DNA of 9,196 nt. Source: an uncultured Gammaproteobacteria bacterium. GTDB lineage: Bacteria; Pseudomonadota; Gammaproteobacteria; CAIUAS01. Location: contig CAIUAS010000104.1 of the NCBI GenBank assembly GCA_903897205.1, forward strand, positions 1 to 9,196, read 5' to 3'. Shown piece by piece: positions 6,576 to 9,196 of the stretch. Each line of letters begins with the position of its first letter. The stretch's first letter is position 1. The notes below the pieces were generated by a model. It saw only the letters and a program-made list of their open reading frames with translations. It searched no databases and was not told where the DNA came from. The translations under genes were made by a program, and so were the position numbers.

Positions 6576-7190
6576 ATGCTTAAAACTTTCTCTCGTATTT
6601 TGAACGGTTATCAGAATTTTCGCAAAAAATATGTAGTGGAGAACAACACGCTTCTCCATAAATTGGCCAAGCATGGTCAAAAGCCAGAAATCATGATCGT
6701 TGCTTGTTGCGATTCCCGCGTAGATCCCGCCCTCTTATTACAATGCGATCCTGGTGATTTATTTGTACTCAGAAATGTTGCCAACATCGTTCCACCCTAT
6801 GAAAATGATGAAGCCCATCACGGCACTAGCGCCGCGTTAGAATTTGGTATTTGCTATTTAAATATTAAACACCTTATTATTTTGGGCCATAGTCAGTGCG
6901 GCGGCATACATGCTTTGCTCAACCAACAACAACTGCAACAAGATGACTTTATTAGCAACTGGATTAACTTAATTAAGATTAATGCCAACACCTCTCAAGA
7001 GACTGACGCTTGCGCCAAAGAAGCCTTATTAACTTCATATAAAAATTGCTTAACCTTTCCCTGGTTAAAAGAGAAAATAGCTCAAAATAAACTCTCTCTT
7101 AATTTATGGTTTTTTGAAATTCAAGAAGGGGTGATTTATAATTATTCTTCAGAAAAAAAAACCTTTCTTCCTTTAGATACAGAACTCTAA
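6576..7190 (+). CDS. Beta-class carbonic anhydrase
   Basis: Zinc enzyme that interconverts CO2 and bicarbonate in the cytoplasm, supplying bicarbonate for carboxylases and helping pH balance. All key residues are visible: zinc ligands C44 (in ACCDSRVD), H105 and C108 (in GHSQCGG), plus the D46-R48 dyad. Other family stretches are GDLFVLRNVANIVPPYE (60-76) and HHGTSAALEFGICYL (81-95). At 204 residues it is slightly shorter than E. coli Can/CynT (about 220). There is no signal peptide. The start is supported by AGGA ending 5 bases before the ATG (6567-6570). C44 is followed directly by C45, where many homologues have S, A or M. The C-terminal ~30 residues are basic/polar, with poor similarity to what I remember of the family. 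No cyanate or sulfate-transport gene accompanies it, so its physiological partner is unclear. It lies about 155 bases after typA and is probably transcribed separately. Confidence 0.95.
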   Translation: MLKTFSRILNGYQNFRKKYVVENNTLLHKLAKHGQKPEIMIVACCDSRVDPALLLQCDPGDLFVLRNVANIVPPYENDEAHHGTSAALEFGICYLNIKHLIILGHSQCGGIHALLNQQQLQQDDFISNWINLIKINANTSQETDACAKEALLTSYKNCLTFPWLKEKIAQNKLSLNLWFFEIQEGVIYNYSSEKKTFLPLDTEL

Positions 7191-7212
7191 AAAATAGTTA
7201 GTAATTTACTTA

Positions 7213-7241
7213 TTTAAATTATTAATAGCGTCAGCTATACT
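7213..7241 (+). promoter_or_regulatory. Candidate sigma-70 promoter for the YeiH-family gene
   Basis: TTTAAA (7213-7218) and TATACT (7236-7241) are 17 bases apart. The -10 agrees with TATAAT at 5 of 6 positions and the -35 with TTGACA at 4 of 6. Transcription would begin near 7248 and give a leader of about 77 bases before the ATG at 7325. The region also holds AAAAAATAG (7189-7197) and CTATTTTTT (7261-7269), exact complements about 60 bases apart that flank the promoter; this could be an end signal for the upstream gene or chance in AT-rich DNA. Confidence 0.45.
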
Positions 7242-7324
7242 GAGGAGAATTAATAATTAGCTATTTTTTTATATACCGATCCCGCCTCATAATACAAAAG
7301 TTAATATAACTTCGGATTAAAAAC

Positions 7325-8356
7325 ATGTCATTTTCGAAAGAAAACCGCCACCACACCTTTAACGGAATTTTTTTCACTTGTTTATTTGCCTTATCTAGTT
7401 ACTATCTAGCGAGTCTGCACTGGATTATAGAAAAAGGGATCAGTCCCTTAGTTGTTGCAGTTGTGCTAGGCATGATTTACGGTAGCACGCTGCGTCGTCA
7501 TTTGCCGCACGAATGGGCCCCGGGCATTGAATTTATCGCCAAACGCATCTTACGCCTAGCTATTATTTTTTATGGCTTTCGTTTGACCTTCCAACAAGTG
7601 GCTGCAGTGGGCTTAGGTGGATTTGTTCTAGATTTATTAATTGTCAGTTTAACCCTATTAATTGGCACTTTGGTCGGCGTAAAACTTTTTAAATTAGATC
7701 GCGACACCTCTCTTTTAATCAGTAGCGGCGCAGCAATTTGTGGCGCCGCTGCAGTCTTAGCCACTGAGGGCGTATTAAAAAGTGAACCACATAAAGCGGC
7801 GCTTGCCATTATCAGCGTGGTTTTATTTGGCACCACAGCCATGTTTCTATACCCCTTTCTACAACATACAGGTTGGCTGGGTTTAGATAATACCCATTAT
7901 GCGATATATGCTGGCGCTACTATTCACGAAGTGGCGCAGGCACTAGTTGCAGGTTCAGAAGTAACACCACAAGCAGGCGACATCGCCGTCATTGTAAAAA
8001 TGACGCGCGTGATGTTATTAGCGCCAACGTTAATAATATTAAGCATTTGCCTGATACGCAGCGCCAAACAAAAAATACAGCACAAAGTATCAGCAACTAT
8101 TCCCTGGTTTGCTGTAATCTTTATCGTTGTGGTTGGATTTAATTCCTTGCAATGGCTTCCCAACAGTGTTGTAAATGTTATTAATCAAGCCGATACTTTT
8201 TTACTTACCTTAGCGATGGCTGCTTTAGGAATTGAAACCAACCTTACCAAAGTGAAACAATTGGGATTAAAACCACTCTATTTATCTTTATTTTTATTTA
8301 TCTGGTTAGTTGTTGGTGGTTATGCTCTTAGCCAATTAATATTTCATTTTGTATAG
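7325..8356 (+). CDS. YeiH/UPF0324-family membrane protein (putative sulfate exporter family)
   Basis: Polytopic inner-membrane protein of the family named after E. coli YeiH (UPF0324, often labelled putative sulfate exporter). Transport activity and substrate are not firmly known. At 343 residues it matches YeiH (about 349). The sequence is hydrophobic along most of its length with about ten segments. Family signatures are visible: RLAIIFYGFRLTFQQV (77-92), SSGAAICGAAAVLAT (133-147), GATIHEVAQALVAG (197-210) and ALGIETNLTKVKQLG (300-314), the last two in the positions expected of this family. The ATG at 7325 has only a weak ribosome site (GGAT). It lies 134 bases downstream of the carbonic anhydrase gene with a promoter candidate between them, so co-transcription is uncertain. 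It converges on the amino-acid permease gene. Family assignment is confident, function is not. Confidence 0.9.
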   Translation: MSFSKENRHHTFNGIFFTCLFALSSYYLASLHWIIEKGISPLVVAVVLGMIYGSTLRRHLPHEWAPGIEFIAKRILRLAIIFYGFRLTFQQVAAVGLGGFVLDLLIVSLTLLIGTLVGVKLFKLDRDTSLLISSGAAICGAAAVLATEGVLKSEPHKAALAIISVVLFGTTAMFLYPFLQHTGWLGLDNTHYAIYAGATIHEVAQALVAGSEVTPQAGDIAVIVKMTRVMLLAPTLIILSICLIRSAKQKIQHKVSATIPWFAVIFIVVVGFNSLQWLPNSVVNVINQADTFLLTLAMAALGIETNLTKVKQLGLKPLYLSLFLFIWLVVGGYALSQLIFHFV

Positions 8357-8363
8357 ACTGTTA

Positions 8364-8390
8364 GTTATCGCTGCGCTAGTCAGCGATAAC
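8364..8390. terminator. Hairpin between convergent genes
   Basis: GTTATCGCTG (8364-8373) and CAGCGATAAC (8381-8390) form a perfect 10-bp stem with a 7-base loop, 8 bases after the YeiH-family stop. Five of ten pairs are G-C or C-G. The bases after it (AATTTAAAC on the plus strand) lack a solid T-run, as do those on the minus strand. It most likely ends plus-strand transcription and may act for both convergent genes. Confidence 0.55.
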
Positions 8391-8471
8391 AATTTAAACT
8401 ATTGATAAAAGTGTGGATGCTTAAATTACTGCAACAATAGAATATACCAAACCCGTTGAGGTTTTGCGTTT

Positions 8472-9196
8472 TTATTTAGAATTAATAAGTAAGGCGTTTT
8501 CAGCTTCAGTAATATTTAATCTAGTCGAACGCATCGCCGCAGAATAAACAATTATGGTAAATACTGCGATAACAATAAAATCGGTGCCAAACTTAATAAC
8601 ATTAATACCACCGCCAAATGATCCTAGATAAGAAATTATCCCAACACCCATCAGATAGGGAATTAACCAACGCGCTGTTCGCCATTGCCAATGTTCCTGC
8701 TTATCCTCTGATTTCATACTGCGATAAATAAACACCGCAAAGCCAATCAGCATTGCAATCAATAGATGGTAAACAGTTTGCCAGCCCGTCCAAAACACTA
8801 ATAAATTACAAATATAAAAGGCAAGCACAGCAAAAAAATTAGCGCAGGGCAACCGAAATGGTCTTTCTTGCAATGGATGAGACTTACGCAAAGCAACTAA
8901 CGAAAGTGGGCCCACACAATAAGAAATAACAAAGCAGGAAATAATAAAACTAACCATTGTTTGCCAGCCTGGAAATGGCAGAAACAAAAATAAACCTACC
9001 ACATAGTTAAATAAAATGGCACGCATTGGCACGCTGTGCCTATTTAATTTTTTAAATCCTGGCGAAAAAAACCCTATTTGGCTCATCGCATAATTAACAC
9101 GGCCGGTAGCAGCGGTATAAATAAAGGCCGTGCCAAACGGTGATATAAGCGCATCACCATAGATAATTATCACCAACCAAGTAAAACCTAAGATCG
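8472..9196 (-). CDS. APC-family amino-acid permease, C-terminal part (N-terminus outside window)
   Basis: C-terminal portion of a secondary amino-acid/polyamine transporter of the APC superfamily in the inner membrane. The frame is open to the right edge (reading ILGFTWLVIIIYGDALISPFG), so the gene continues outside the window. The internal TTG at 9176 is not a real start. The stretch DALISPFGTAFIYTAATGR, then VNYAMSQIGFFSPGF and KLNRHSVPMRAI, is the conserved TM8/loop region of this family, where APC members read SPxGT...YTAxxARxxYAMSRxGxFPxxFxKLN. About five or six hydrophobic segments follow, ending in the polar tail RLNITEAENALLINSK. Roughly 241 residues are seen of an expected 450-550. 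The substrate cannot be told, because the binding helices TM1 and TM6 lie outside. It is convergent with the YeiH-family gene. Confidence 0.9.
   Translation of the reverse strand, partial: ILGFTWLVIIIYGDALISPFGTAFIYTAATGRVNYAMSQIGFFSPGFKKLNRHSVPMRAILFNYVVGLFLFLPFPGWQTMVSFIISCFVISYCVGPLSLVALRKSHPLQERPFRLPCANFFAVLAFYICNLLVFWTGWQTVYHLLIAMLIGFAVFIYRSMKSEDKQEHWQWRTARWLIPYLMGVGIISYLGSFGGGINVIKFGTDFIVIAVFTIIVYSAAMRSTRLNITEAENALLINSK

Noticed and set aside
7570..8163. Two minus-strand open frames inside the YeiH-family gene
   Set aside because: Both are antisense to a well-supported membrane protein and show no family motif.
8449..8477. Small hairpin AAACC/GGTTT followed by T-rich sequence as a second plus-strand terminator
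   Set aside because: The stem is only 5 bp and the sequence runs into the stop of the permease gene. It is too weak to call beside the 10-bp stem at 8364-8390.
9174..9176. TTG as the start of the APC permease
   Set aside because: The frame remains open and hydrophobic to the right edge, and the protein seen begins in the middle of the family's conserved core.
1..9196. CRISPR arrays, tRNA genes, insertion sequences, riboswitches, toxin-antitoxin pairs
   Set aside because: I scanned for regularly spaced repeats, cloverleaf-like GTTCGA/CC(A) patterns, transposase motifs and conserved leader structures, and saw none that hold up.

Overview
The window looks like a piece of a gammaproteobacterial chromosome of low to moderate GC (two sampled 60-base lines of glnA count to about 37 percent). 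GlnA, TypA, a PP-loop/TusA pair and the amino-acid permease all read as gammaproteobacterial proteins. The 190-residue protein at 3883-4455 resembles, from memory, a conserved hypothetical of Legionella/Coxiella relatives. A Legionellales-like host is therefore my best guess, held with moderate confidence. Apart from the first ~237 bases this is core chromosome. I see no IS element, tRNA, rRNA, CRISPR array, phage gene or toxin-antitoxin pair.

Layout. Bases 1-237 are GC-rich (about 60 percent by hand count) and carry an unrecognised coding-like frame on the minus strand. They are joined directly to the middle of glnA (minus, start at 1175), which loses roughly its last third. A short leader and a possible gene remnant follow. 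A tightly packed minus-strand operon comes next, in transcription order: a PP-loop sulfur-transfer enzyme (3791-2748), TusA (2751-2527, overlapping by ATGA) and a cation diffusion facilitator (2507-1368). Upstream of it, also on the minus strand, lies a conserved gene of unknown function (4455-3883). Divergent from that gene is typA/bipA (4605-6419, plus). A beta carbonic anhydrase (6576-7190, plus) and a YeiH/UPF0324 membrane protein (7325-8356, plus) follow. The window closes with the C-terminal part of an APC-family amino-acid permease on the minus strand (8472 to the right edge).

How the genes fit together. The PP-loop/TusA pair is most simply read as a sulfur-relay unit for tRNA thiolation, with TusA passing persulfide sulfur to an ATP-activating enzyme. 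The metal exporter shares the transcript but has no proven functional link. In E. coli glnA and typA are divergent neighbours. Here they keep that orientation but are separated by about 3.4 kb holding four minus-strand genes. Carbonic anhydrase and the YeiH-family transporter are consecutive, but a good promoter candidate lies between them, so they need not be one operon.

The oddest object is the junction near 228-240. Base composition, reading frame and protein homology all change at one point close to the window edge. A chimeric join in the assembly is the likeliest cause, and a real rearrangement is the alternative. I found no convincing previously undescribed system. The items most worth following are the PP-loop/TusA unit, the unknown gene beside typA and the junction itself.
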